Shown here: piece by piece, positions 22,424-33,648 of the stretch
Numbering within the stretch: the first letter of the stretch is position 1
Layout of the letters: each line of letters opens with the position of its first letter
Assembly: GCF_010015585.1 (NCBI RefSeq)
Contig: NW_022985079.1
Location: 186,001 to 250,000, forward strand
DNA from: Eremomyces bilateralis CBS 781.70
Taxonomy: Eukaryota > Ascomycota > Dothideomycetes > Eremomycetales > Eremomycetaceae
Length of the DNA stretch: 64,000 nt
Direction: 5' to 3'
Made by a program: the position numbers and the translations under genes
Notes under the pieces: model-generated
Databases searched by the model: none
The model's input: only the letters and a program-made list of their open reading frames with translations
Told to the model about the DNA's origin: nothing

Positions 22424-24420
22424 TCAGCCCTTATAAACGAGCAGCAGCCACATAATAGAACTCGACAGTCTATTACGGATGAGCAACAGCGATATAATCA
22501 AACACAGCAAGCCCCGATAAATGCGCAACAAACTTTTACGAGCGAGCAACAGCAGCAAGTGCATCTTACTGTTGAGTGACATCTTGCAAACCTTGCAGTG
22601 GACCCTCTCGCTGTCCCTAATATTGGACAGGTGTTTCCGCCGAAAGTGCTTGCTAAGGTTAGAGGGTGTGCTGAAGGAATAGACTCGTGTAGCAAGCGGC
22701 AAAGTGACGTTACCACGACAAAGAAAACATATCGTCGGTCGCTTTTCCTTAAAGACCGGCAACAAAGCGGCCTCTATTTCCTTTTATATTGGCTTAACGG
22801 AAGCTGCTGATCAGTCGTTATCCTCCTTTTTGATCGACAGGTGCTTCGTCTGACCTCGAGAGCGCGTTCGGCTTTTGGGTATGTCGCCTTCTTCGATTTT
22901 GCAATACTCTGTGACGGCGATGATGGCCTCGTTCCGCTGCCGGAACTCCTCTGCGAGAGTGTTCCCTGGTGGGACAAGTATGAGCGCCTCGATCAATCGC
23001 TTCTGTTCCGGACAAGTCTCGTCCGCGAGGTAAGACGCAACTATTGGCTTTTGGCTGACCTTCACACCGGACAGCTGTCGTTCAATCGCTCGTACCGGGT
23101 CTTCCTTCCCCTATTTCTCTTAAATCTCCACAAGACGTGATGTCCGAAGGCGTTGCTTCTTACTTATTATCGTCTTGTTGTGTTCAATATACTTGATATG
23201 CTTCGGACTGTAGCGGCGTTTTAGTCAGTCCCGATCCTGCAGAAGAGAACGAATAAGAGGGCTTTGGTTCACCGAATCTCCTGCTCTGCGGTAAGGCCTA
23301 GGGTCGATTCGGGACTATTCATCGGATCATGTTACAAGCAGCTTGCATGACTGAGTCTTGGGGCTGGGGTCACCGCAAAATTGCGGCAGCATCTACTGTC
23401 ACTCGTCGATGGAGGTAGTGTTTAAGAACGTCCGTGGATAATCGTATTGCATCATCAGGTTCTGGAGCGCCTCGCTGACGTTGCCTACAGAAGAACACCA
23501 CTCGCATCACCCAAATATAGCATTAAGGGTAGGCCACATACAGATTTCATGGAAAGCCTTTCCAACACCATATCGGAGTGCGTATGGGCGCAGAAGCAGC
23601 TTAAACCTAGTGAGCTCGCCGACCTTCCATCGCATACTGGATGGTTGAGTACTCTAGAGGCTCTTCCTTAGATATCTCCCATCCCTCTGGCGTTTTAATA
23701 GCTTTTCGGAAAATCGGAGCATCGTCTAGGTCAGATCGTAGCGGAAGTGGTAGTTGTTGATGATCTGGCTCGATATCCAGCCTGCTGAACAGCGTTGGAG
23801 AGGTAAGACTTGGTGCTACGAAAGCTTGATCATCGAAAATCAGACCCAGCAGGAGCACGTGCGGGCTGTAAATCAAAGACGGATCATATATGATCTCTGG
23901 GGTTGGAAGCGTGTTTCTGTGCACTAGTAAGTAGGTTATATAAAAGGAAGAGTAGCTGTAAGGGAGCAAGTGTAAGGAAACGCAACGTAAAACTCAACGT
24001 ACATGAAACGCTGTACCTCGATCCGGATTCTCTTATGCGAATATCTACTTTTGACTGCGTACAAATTTGTCCGCAGCGCTTCTTTCAGATCCTCGACATA
24101 CATGCACGGCTTTTCCCTGGCTTCCTTTTTTAATCCGTCTCTTCGATAGCTTGCTCAGCACCCGAAAGAGTGTTAAAATGGACCGTTGATCTTGTCGCCA
24201 GTGGCTCGCTTGTACACAAGCCGATAGATTTTCCAGTATGTGCCCCAAGAACTGGCCAGTTTGGTCCCTCGAAGTCGCCGTCCTTCCTTCCCGCGGCGCT
24301 GGCTGAGCAGCCAGTGGAAAAAGTTGTGCAATACTTTGATTGATATGGCCTGGTACATCTTCTTAGGGTCTTTTCCGGTATAGGTACAGTATCTATCCAG
24401 CGTCAGAGAAATGCAGCAAT
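22424..24420 (-). pseudogene. DUF3435 tyrosine recombinase relic (Starship-captain/Crypton type)
   Basis: Pieces of one DUF3435 protein follow in correct order on the minus strand. They are a core-binding helix region (FHWLLSQRRGKEGRRLRGTK, SSWGTYWKIYRLVYKRATG, about 24.35 kb), PCMYVEDLKEALRTNLYAVK (24.09 kb), EIIYDPSLIYSPHVLLLGLI with SRLDIEPDHQQLPLPLRSDL (23.9-23.7 kb), a catalytic-tail region with YCLRYGVGKAF and QYDYPRTF (23.6-23.4 kb), VRAIERQLSGVKVSQKP (23.08 kb) and a C-terminal finger CFLCRGN...KHFRRKHL...CKVCKMSL (22.7 kb). Members are fungal tyrosine recombinases that move Starship elements. Frames change many times and there are several stops, so it is inactive. A captain normally sits at one end of its element and points inward, so any former element would have extended leftwards from here. 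Confidence 0.8.
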
Positions 24421-25207
24421 ATGGAAGAGAAGGCCATGCTACGAACTGGTGCCACTGCGCTTCGCTCCGATCGAGGACGAGAGTAGTGCCATCTCTAGAA
24501 TAACTTTTTAGGAGAAAAAGGAAAGTGGAGGGGCGGTATAGATTCGATTACTCGTCGCTCTCAGTTTATGTTTTATTTATCTGCCAGTCTTCTCATTGAA
24601 GAGCTCGCGCACACGTTAGTTGCGCATCTCCTAGAGGACATTGCTCCAATGGTTAGGCACTTCGACAGGTATATTACTGAAGTTGAATACGGTCATAGAA
24701 TGGCCTAGGTAGAGTAACAACGGATAATTTGAAGTCCCCGCATTTGATGCACTTCGCTGTTCTCCTCAGACTCGGACTATGACAAACCTAATCTGCATTT
24801 GTTGTCTCGAGCATCCTTCCACCCATTCCATATCACTTGCGACTTCAGGTACAATGTTGTCTCACTCGTCATCATTTATAAGAGAGAAGAGCAGACTGTT
24901 CGCTGCGTCACGGGTAGGAATACGCCCTGTGTACGATGCTGAGACAAGATATGCTTTGAGTCCTACTTTCTAGGAACTCCATCGATCGAAATCAATTGGT
25001 GTATCTGCACTGTCCACAGTGAAAACTGTAGTAGAGGGTGGGAGGACGTTGGATACACCCAGAGACTCCTTGGCCAAGGGTTGCCTCGACAGTCAAGTCA
25101 GTGGTGGCAGCTCCTACAGCAGTCTTGGGCTATATATCAAGTGCATTCTTCCATCGATCAATTACCTCAAACTGGCCTGTCATTGATATCTTAGTTATGA
25201 CTGCGAA
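24421..25207. other. No recognisable gene
   Basis: Flank between the captain relic and the next relic. Short ORFs only. It may hold the lost N-terminus of the recombinase gene or an element end, but no terminal repeat could be identified by eye. Confidence 0.35.
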
Positions 25208-26108
25208 CTAACGCATCAAGGACGCCACAACCAGTAGAGCGAAACTAAGGACAGGCATTGTCATGTTAAGGAAGCGTACCCAAAATGGGCGTTCTACCAG
25301 GTTCAGTTCGAGTACATGGGTCACCGCGATGTCAAATTGCCGGTCCGTCTCCTTCAGCCATTCCAGCGCCTCTTCGGATGAGCGATGCTCCTCAAACACC
25401 ATCTTGTAATGCTCGCGCTCCAGTATCTTGCCCATATCGTTCACGGCCCTCAAAAACCTCTCCGTCTTCGCAACCCCGTTGGCCAGGCCTTTTTAGAGCT
25501 CCTTCAGTAGCAATCGCTGTCGATGGTTATGAGGTGCCCATCCTAAGGCTTGAGCCTTATTTACAGTGATCCGCTTGGTCATGACGGTTTGTTCCCATAA
25601 TCCAAGCCCCCCATCCTGCTGTTCCAGGCCATGAAACAACTTTTCGGCTACCTCCTTCAGGAAGCGGTGCTCACTGTCCGGCTCCTCCGCATATGCCTTG
25701 GTGGCACAGTAAAGTGTTTCTTCAGCGTGGAACGTCCTATCAAGCTCATCACCGCCGGATATGTGAATCATGTGGCATACGGTAAGCTGTATAGACGTCA
25801 GATCGTGGTGTTGGATGAGATTGCAGGAGAGTTCGCGGGCCTCGCGATCTTCGCCAGTGATCCATTTTTGTACGGCGATGTCAAAGATGACATCTGCGGG
25901 TAATTGGAGGTCCTGCCGAGCAAACCAGAAATAGTTTTAAGACAGCTAAAATGATGTATTAAAGGCTTTGTTCATAAAATCTTAATGATGAAGGAAACTT
26001 ACACACCTTAACGATTGATTGGCATCCCCGGCTTGATGAGTTAAGAAATCGAATCGAGACAGTGAGAGCCCGGTTACGGTTGGAGCAATGCCGTGATATT
26101 TCTGGGAG
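25208..26108 (-). pseudogene. Broken hypothetical gene with a C-terminal membrane segment
   Basis: I do not recognise the family. A 5' piece reads SLALSQKYHGIAPTVTGLSL and DFLTHQAGDANQSLR and ends near a GTAAGT donor at about 26.0 kb. After an acceptor near 25.92 kb one frame reads DLQLPADVIFDIAVQKWITG, ELSCNLIQHHDLTSIQL, HMIHISGGDELDRTFHAEET and onward to LLLKEL, then an in-frame TAA at 25493-25495. It continues without change to EREHYKMVFEEHRSSEEALE and a hydrophobic end (FLNMTMPVLSFALLVVASLM) at 25208. One premature stop and the lack of an ATG in the 5' piece point to a pseudogene. It might be former cargo next to the recombinase. Confidence 0.5.
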
Positions 26109-26422
26109 AGGGCCAGGGAGTAACGTCAACGATGGAAAACTAGTGGGAATTTGGAGTGAATTGAAAGCTCGAGGCCATGCGAACTCCACAAGCAAGTGCT
26201 ATCACATCGGACGATGATAAGTTCGTGCTCCAGGGGCTGAGTCATGACTTCATGTAGACTCTCTACAACACGCGGTAGTCTAGTACAACACGGAATTATG
26301 ATTCGAAGTGCTGTGTTAAGGGAATGCAATGCTCCCATCCCTTAGTATGTGCTATGCTCCGACCTTTCTCCGTTCCAGCTCCATCCCGTCTTCTTCCACC
26401 AACCTTTTCTGGTATCCAACCC
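26109..26422. other. Intergenic, 3' flank of TCTP
   Basis: No coding signal seen in this 314-bp stretch. Confidence 0.4.
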
Positions 26423-27154
26423 TTAAACCTTCATCTCAGTGAGCCCATGCTTCCAAACGGTAATGAATGGGGTGACGCCGTCCTCGCGGTAGTTGAGCAG
26501 AATAACCCTTGAAGATGTCAGCGCGCTTGATATGGCATGATGAGGGAAGACAAGACTCACATTCCATCGGGGTCCATGGATTCGCCGATTAAGAATTCGT
26601 AATCCTTGAAGTTGGACACGATCTTCTTTGCGAAGCCAGAGGCTTTGGTCTCGAAGTCTTTGACTTCCTCATCACTGGCATCCTTCTCCTTCAAAGCCTC
26701 CTTGACCTTCTTCATATAGCCTGTTCGACGCATCCTGTCAGTCTTCCTGTTCCAAATGAACAGGCCGAAGTTGCTTACCCTTGAGGTGTGAGAGGTATGA
26801 CTTCTTGTCGAATTGCGTCTCGTTCAGACGGAAAGAGTGGACGACATCGATGACCGTTTGGGCGGCGTCCTCGGTGCCCTCATCAGCCTCCTCAGCCGAC
26901 GGGTTGGCGCCAATGTCGACGTTGTCGTTGCCGACCGAGATCCTCGTGCAGTCGGCCTCATACGCGACACCGTCGATCTCCTTCAGGTTATATGAGTCGG
27001 AGATGATCTCGTCACCGGTGATGAGGTCCTGAACAGAGTGTGTCAGCTATACAGCGCATTGGAGTGAGGGAAGACGCAAGATTGGGATTGAGGCTCGAGG
27101 ACCACAGTGCGTCGGTTGCGGGCAATTTCAAGGACGTACCTTGTAGATGATCAT
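26423..27154 (-). CDS. TMA19: Translationally controlled tumour protein (TCTP) homologue
   Basis: Four exons (27154-27140, 27028-26779, 26720-26561, 26507-26423; introns 111, 58 and 53 bp) give 169 residues, the standard length. It begins [20 protein letters not shown], has the family signature region [17 protein letters not shown], the helical hairpin with [20 protein letters not shown], and the invariant ending NYREDGVTP...[13 protein letters not shown] is an abundant, conserved cytosolic protein that associates with ribosomes (yeast Tma19) and is linked to stress response and growth. The first exon is only five codons, and its intron of 111 bp is the longest in the window, as often seen in highly expressed ribosome-associated genes. 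The gene looks intact. Confidence 0.96.
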
Positions 27155-27714
27155 GTTGACGGATTGACTTGCGGCGGTTTGAGTGCTTAGGTATAAACAC
27201 GACAGTCAAAGATCGGTGGAGGGGTTGAAGGGCGGAAGGAGAGAAGTGATAAACAGGAAATCGTCGGAACCTACAAAAGTCGGAGTGGGATGTAAAATTG
27301 GAGTGTCTGTCTCCAGTTGCGGGGCGAGGCAGGAATTTGATCGCCAAGCAATGGTGGCGGAAGGCCGCAAGGCACCAAGGCATATTTTGCACTCCAGAAA
27401 TTGAACCGAATTGAAATCTGACCCTTGGGCAGGGGTGGAAAAACGAAAGACCATGTCAGGTACTATATCAGGGGCTATCAGGGGTTCAAGAAATCCATAT
27501 CCTGTATGATTGACGACTGACGTCCTTCAGGGTTCAGCCTATGGAAAATGAGTCCCTATAACTATTTTCTAGAAATTCAATATGAGGGGAAAGCAGGCAA
27601 CGATCGAGAGCTTTCGATGCTCTAGGGCTACCTCTCTAGCCTCCAGGTCATATGGCAAGATTTCTCCTTTCCGATGATCATATCGACCTGACGAGTTTTA
27701 AATTGATTCGACCC
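27155..27714. other. TCTP promoter region
   Basis: No coding signal. Contains the 5' flank of the TCTP gene. Confidence 0.4.
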
Positions 27715-28855
27715 TGTTCCTATAGGGATCGGCAATGATGACCAGTATTGACACTCTTTTGGCTGAATCAAAATCTGTCATCCGCAGGATTAACCACTTT
27801 GCTTCGTAGAGGTTAAGAAACACATCCTCCGACTAGTGTGCGAAATCCTCATTCAACCCATTTTCGATGATCGTCTTTCAGAGCTCGGTTGAGAGCAAAC
27901 TAGTTTGCTTGCAGTCAACATGCTTCGCGAGGGTATATCTGGTAAGGAGCCGAAGGCAGTGAGGAATTTGAACAAAACCACCGGCTCAGGCTCAGGCTCG
28001 AGCTTCTCATACTACACGTGGAAATATTGCATTTCCGTGATAACATAGAGGCACTGGAATGGACGAATCAGCAGGTATGTGCCAGCTAAATTGAATCTAG
28101 GACTCACTATGGGTGCAAAAGAGAATATTTGGAAGGTTTACCTACGCCCCTAAGTTGTCCTTTCGGAGTACGTCACAATGGCATTCCCGATCCTGTGATT
28201 TAGGAACCTTTCACCATTTAATTTCAAGGCGTAGTCCATATTGCCCAAGACCACTTTTTTCAGATGAAATTCATCCTTTAAGTCCACGTGCCAGTTGACG
28301 AAGACATTGTTAGGCTTCAGGTCTGGAGAAGAATAGGTTCAACAAGTATCCAAGTAGAGCAAACGCGAAAGTATCTTCCCCAGCTGTATCCAATTCTTCG
28401 TATGAATTTCGTTCAATGCTAGCCTAACCTCATTTAGGATTGTCTTCTCTGCTGTAATCGGAAGAACTAGATAGTTCTCTACCAATGAAAGCAAATCAGA
28501 CTTGAAATATTCATAAACGATTTATAACGACGAGGTTTCCTTTTTCAATTTTGTCTGTGTGGATGCGCAGAGAAGAACTATTTTCTAACTCATCCTTGAC
28601 CTAATACAAATGCTCGAAGATTGGCGGAGAGACAGGCTTTAAAACGAAGGGTTTATTTCACAGCTAGAGTAATATTAAACTCAAGCAGCTACAATTTTTA
28701 TGCCAAGTTATCAGATCGGAATCGCTTTTAAGACTCACGCAGCAAGGCGGACAGTAAATTCAGGCTTGGGTGTCGCTTTAGTACCGATATAGGCTTGTAC
28801 TCGCGCCCTGACAATCCACTCGCACTCCTGTGAATCAATCTTACACAAATCCGGA
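27715..28855 (-). pseudogene. Decayed fungal protein kinase-like gene
   Basis: Kinase subdomains appear in order on the minus strand but in changing frames. They are VYEYFKSDLLSLVENYLVLP and ILNEVRLALNEIHTKNWIQL (about 28.5-28.4 kb), the catalytic loop relic LKPNNVFVNWHVDLKDEFHL (28.3 kb), a metal-binding-loop equivalent VVLGNMDYALKLNGERFLNH, then RIGNAI and VGKPSK. The C-lobe follows with VVLFKFLTAFGSLPD and LILRMTDFDSAKRVSILVII (27.78-27.73 kb). This is the layout of the fungal protein kinases with an LKPNNVxVNW loop. The catalytic Asp before LKPNN is not found in frame and several stops are present, so it is a pseudogene. Confidence 0.72.
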
Positions 28856-29484
28856 GGAATGGAGTTTGGGCAGTATGGCCGAGATCATGATGGTCCTAGT
28901 ATGATGCCAGGAATTGAGGGAACAATGCTTGAATACCGGAACTAATGCGATATGGTCTTATTACTGCCGGTTATCCAAGACATCGGATCTCACAATCCCA
29001 GATTGTTGGTCAGATTGTTTGTCAGGCTGGCTGGGATAAGATTGAACTGAGGTTGATGGTCACCTGACATCCACCTGTGGGTCTCCCTAGCGTCAGCACA
29101 CATGTAGGAACTGGCCTGGATCACGTGCAACCAATCAAACCGAATGAAACGACCAGGGGGTTTTCAACTCGAAGACGTCGTTTTGCCTCCCATACGGTAA
29201 TTATTCATCCATCCGATTGTCCAATCTCTCAACTACTTCTTCTTCCGGTCTCCCTTGCGAATTCATTCCCGCTTGTGTCGTAGTATAGCGCTGGTACTGC
29301 CAGCCTCGATTTTCCAATCTTCCACCTCAGTCGCTCCTTCAGAAATCAATTGCTTGTCGTTCCAGCCTGGTCCCATCTCTGTATCGAGTCCATCGGAGTG
29401 GAAGAGACCGACTCGACCAAACTTCGTCCGAACATTGCTGCTTCTTATAGATTGGAGGTCTCAGGACCGGCTCATCCGATAATC
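28856..29484. other. Promoter/leader of the SUR2 gene
   Basis: Pyrimidine-rich towards 29200-29480. An in-frame upstream extension to a non-ATG codon at 29350 exists but the first ATG in frame is 29485. No other gene seen. Confidence 0.45.
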
Positions 29485-30899
29485 ATGGCTACGGCCAACA
29501 TCTCGTCGAATCCCCTCGCTTCCGAGCTCCCGCCGCTTCCATCATATACCATAAACCCGCTTCCACCTCTAATTCCTGGAGTTCCCGACGCATACATAGC
29601 GCTCGCCTTACCCGTGATCGGCTACTGGGTCGTCTCGGGAATCTTCCATTTCATCGACATCTACGACCTCTTTCCCCAATACCGACTCCATACCCCCGCC
29701 GAAATCACCTCCCGAAACAAAGTTGGACGATGGGAGGTTTTCCGCGCCGTCATTATTCAGCAGGTCATCCAGACCGTTGTGGGGCTTATGTTTTCCTGGA
29801 CCGACCCCCCGGCTATGTACGGCAAGGAAGATTACGATGTCGCGGTGTGGGCGCAACGCATCCGACTCGCCCAACGAGCCGTGCCGGCAGTGCTCGGAAT
29901 CGTTGGGTTGAACGCGAACGGTCTCGCGAGCAAGTACCTGAAGACGCAGCCCATGCTCTCGGGGGTTCTTGCGGGTGGAAAATATCCCTGGGTCACGCAA
30001 TTGATCGAGAGCGACGGCATTTCTCAGATTGTGCCGGCTTTCACGGGCTGGGAGATGGGCCTAGCCAAGGCGATTTATTGGGCCATCATTCCTTCTATTC
30101 AGTTCGTTGCTGCGCTCCTCATCATGGATGCGTGGGAGTACTTCTGGCATCGTGCCATGCATCTGAACAAATGGCTGTATGGTAAGTATTTCGGGCACGT
30201 AGCGCATCGACAATTCTGACGACCTTTCCAGCAACCTTCCATTCCCACCACCATCGTCTATACGTCCCCTATGCATACGGTGCGCTCTACAACCACTGGT
30301 TTGAAGGCTTTCTGCTGGATACCTGTGGCGCCGGTGTCGGGTATCTCCTCACCGGGATGACGACCCGACAGACTTTCTGGTTCTTCACCTTCAGCACGAT
30401 CAAGACGGTCGACGACCACTGCGGCTACGCACTGCCGTGGGATCCTCTCCAGCACATCACCTCGAACAACGCCGCCTACCACGACATCCATCACCAGAGC
30501 TGGGGCATCAAAACCAACTTCAGCCAACCATTCTTCATCTTCTGGGACCGGTGGATGGGAACCCGGTGGAACGGAGACGTGAAGCTGCGATATGAGCGAG
30601 ACCGTGCGGTAGCGGAGAAGAAGATCGCGGAGTGGAAACGGAAGGCAGAATCTGGGGAATCTTCCGACAGTAGCATTCCGATCGTGCTTGTCGAGCAGGA
30701 TTCTGATTTCAATGCTTCCGAAGAGGTTACGGACGATTCTAGGGCCCTATCGGAAGGGAAAGAAAATCAACCGGTCGGTCGACGAAGTCCTCGGAAACGC
30801 CAGACGGCCGATGCGGGGCTTAAAGGGCTTCGGGAGCGGGTCGGAGGCGGAATACACGGGAGGGGTAGTGGTTTGCTGGATATGGAGGGGTCGAGATAA
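29485..30899 (+). CDS. SUR2: Sphinganine C4-monooxygenase (sphingolipid 4-hydroxylase), SUR2
   Basis: Two exons (29485-30181, 30232-30899; a 50-bp intron) give 454 residues. It is a fatty acid hydroxylase/sterol desaturase-superfamily di-iron membrane enzyme. The His boxes are HRAMH (222-226), HSHHH (236-240, created across the splice junction) and HDIHH (316-320). The N-terminal half carries the family-specific FPQYRLHTPAEITSRNKVG and IIQQVIQTVVG, and hydrophobic segments at about 36-52, 88-104 and 196-215. The enzyme hydroxylates C4 of dihydrosphingosine in the ER to make phytosphingosine. The C-terminal tail beyond about residue 350 is long, charged and Ser-rich compared with the yeast protein. 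The gene appears intact. Confidence 0.93.
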
Positions 30900-33648
30900 G
30901 GTTGGCTTATTGGCTCTCCTGCAGACGGATCCATGATGGTGGCTTATTTGCTATCCACTATTCCACTATGAATGATGAGCGAAACATTTGGATGCTCTCA
31001 TTCCCTCCGCCTTCCTTTCTTATCATGTCTGCTATATTTACAGAGCGAGGGACAGCGTCATCTCCCTGTCCCACTCCCCAGCAGAAGTACCAGTTCTTCC
31101 ATTCTCATCGGCTATACCGGCCGACTTTTTGGGGGCACCCTTGCAGCATCGGCATATCATTTGTTTGTTTAATTTTATTTTGCATTCCACCAGAGTCGCG
31201 AATCGCGCTCCGACTCTTCGGTGTCTTGGAAGGTTTGAAAGAACACGGCGTCATCACAGGAAATCAGCATTGACGGAAACACGGGGAGGCGTCGGCAGGG
31301 GGCGTAATATTCTGTACAACACGGGCTTTTCCGTCTCGCCCGCTCAGCCCGTGGCATAATCGTGGAGGAAAGGACATGGCCGCATGCAGTGCCGGTCCGG
31401 AAGGAGTCGAACGGACCGAGGGATCCCGAATCGCAGTATTGATCTTGATGTTCGATGTAATGAGGATGTTTCGGGAGCAGGCTCCATAGTCCATAGTCCA
31501 TAATCTCGGGTCTACACTCAACCCATTCATTATCATTTATCATGATACGGATGTCCGGTGTGACGGCTGTGCGCTCGGGGTGTTTTTGTCCACTGGGAAT
31601 TGGAAGGGGTGTGGAATGTTGTACTTTGTGATGCGACCCCGTCATCCATTCATCTTTGCAAGGCGGATTTCTGGGAACCGTGATTCAGGATCTGAAACCT
31701 CCAAGTTCTCCTGTCGTCACGTTGTCCCGTTTGTCGGAGGTTTGTCCTCTGTTTCTAGACCAACTCGGGACCAACTCGGGAACACGTTGTGATTTGTGAC
31801 TAAATTACGAGAGGCGGCTCTTGGATGATTGGATGGCTGCATGTCGCCGATACTCCGACCTTGCGCGGATCGGCGCTAATTCGGCGCTTAAGGGGCCCTT
31901 GGATTTCACCAATATGGTCAATGTTGAGCTGAGGATCCTTTCTGCCTTTTCCTTGAGGTTTCGGTATTTCTATTAGCAATCGGTGTCTCCTGTCAACTGG
32001 AACCAACAATCAATGTCCGCCTTGCCTCCGTCACCCATGACAATCAGTATGCAGTGCAAAATCATTCAGGTCTAACAATCGTCTCTTATTGATCCAATGC
32101 TCATTGCATACGTAGTTGGTAACCCAGCAGCCTGGATTGGGAACTAGGAAATGGGGGAGGGCATTTTCCAGCCCGCAGTCACCTCGTGTCGAGTGTCGAT
32201 GTTCGTCGTGGCTCCATCCCTCCAGTTTCACCCACTTCGTCCAGCCCCGCCCTATGAATCCATCCAATATAGTGGCGTCCACTTTTCGGGCCCGCCGCAA
32301 TTTCATCGTTGAAACCATCACATTCCCAACTCCTAACTCCGGGGCCCGTCAGGCGTCAACTCACCACTGCTAGGCCGTCACCCGTCAGCCACCGAAGGTA
32401 GAAAGTCGGCGAATGGCGTCAGCCGTAGGGGGTAGCTTCGCTTGTTCCAGTGGTCGCGATGTTGGTTCGATTAGCGGCGGGATCGTCCTCGAATCATGTC
32501 ACGAAACCATCGCCTCATTTGGGGTTTACGGTTTACCTTTTCACTCTGTGACCACTGACCATGCTAGCCATAAGCCAACCAATAATCTATTCTTTCCCCA
32601 GTGTGTTTGTTTTCTCGTTCGTCGTCAGGTTCTGTGGAATACTTGGATCGCATATCGATTCTTTCATTCGCTCCTTAACCCTCACTGCCCTTCATTACCC
32701 TCCTTCATCTCCCCACTTCATGCGATCCTCTCCCGACTTCACCTTGGACTAGGTAGATTGACTCCCATCCACTGTCAGGCCTGAATTCTGCATATTCGCT
32801 CCTTCCGCCACTCGTGCACCAGCAGCCGCTCGCCTGCCGCCCCTCCTATCTTCCTCCTCTCCTTCAATCTACTCTAACCGTGCCCATCCGCCTCTCGTCT
32901 GCAGGCGTTCTTCCTTCGCCTCATCATCCGGCGCTTGCTGTGACAGCCTTCGTGACCTGCTTCCTGCTGCCATTGGCCCCCATCCTTCACGGACCGCTCA
33001 CTGTGCTGGCCCGTCACCTGCTTGAGAGCCTTACCAGCGAGTCTGGAGACGTTGTTAGACATATATCCAACGCGCACGGTGGACTCGTGGAGCGACTTTG
33101 CTACAGGTACGCCGCCGCACGGCATTGCGTGGGTCCTGAATTGCTTCAGTTGGTCTCTATCGAACCGGACGAGTTAGATTGAGGTTCCTGCTACGTTGTT
33201 CCACTGCGTTGGTAGCTTGTTATGGCCTGTTAGGGGTCTGGATCATCGTCTATGTTCGGTGGTTACGCCGCACGCTGGAGATTTTGATACACTCACTTTG
33301 TTGTTGTGGATCAGGCCGAGGGCCTCAAATATACCCCTTTGTCTGAGCGTCCTTTCATTTGATACACGTATTTATTCAGTCAAGAGGACTCGGATTCCGT
33401 GGTGCCATTGAAGGTTCTGTGGTCAATTGTCTTTCCTACTTTTCCTTCCTGTTTTTCGTTGGTTTTCTGTAAGTTGGAACAATACTACGCTATATCAACC
33501 ATTGATACTGACCTCAATCCAGGCATACTATTGTGCCCTTGACTTTATTCAAATTCAATTCAGCTGGTCCTGGAGACTTTAGACTTCAAACTTCAAACTT
33601 TCATCTGTCAGTCAGGTAATTATAATTGTCACGAAGATTACGGTCATT
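30900..33648. other. 2.7 kb without a defensible gene
   Basis: The 3' flank of SUR2 followed by a long stretch rich in CT tracts on the plus strand (32550-33180). Open frames at 30988-31359, 32413-32784 and 32814-33182 are Ser/Leu/His-rich shadows of pyrimidine sequence. The right half is probably the promoter and a long leader of the gene starting at 33649. Confidence 0.45.

Noticed and set aside
17489-25207. A complete Starship element from the captain relic to the left
   Set aside because: No terminal repeats or target duplication could be found by eye; only the captain relic itself is supported.
29350-29484. Longer SUR2 N-terminus
   Set aside because: The extension begins at a non-ATG codon and lies in leader-like sequence; ATG 29485 gives the expected protein.
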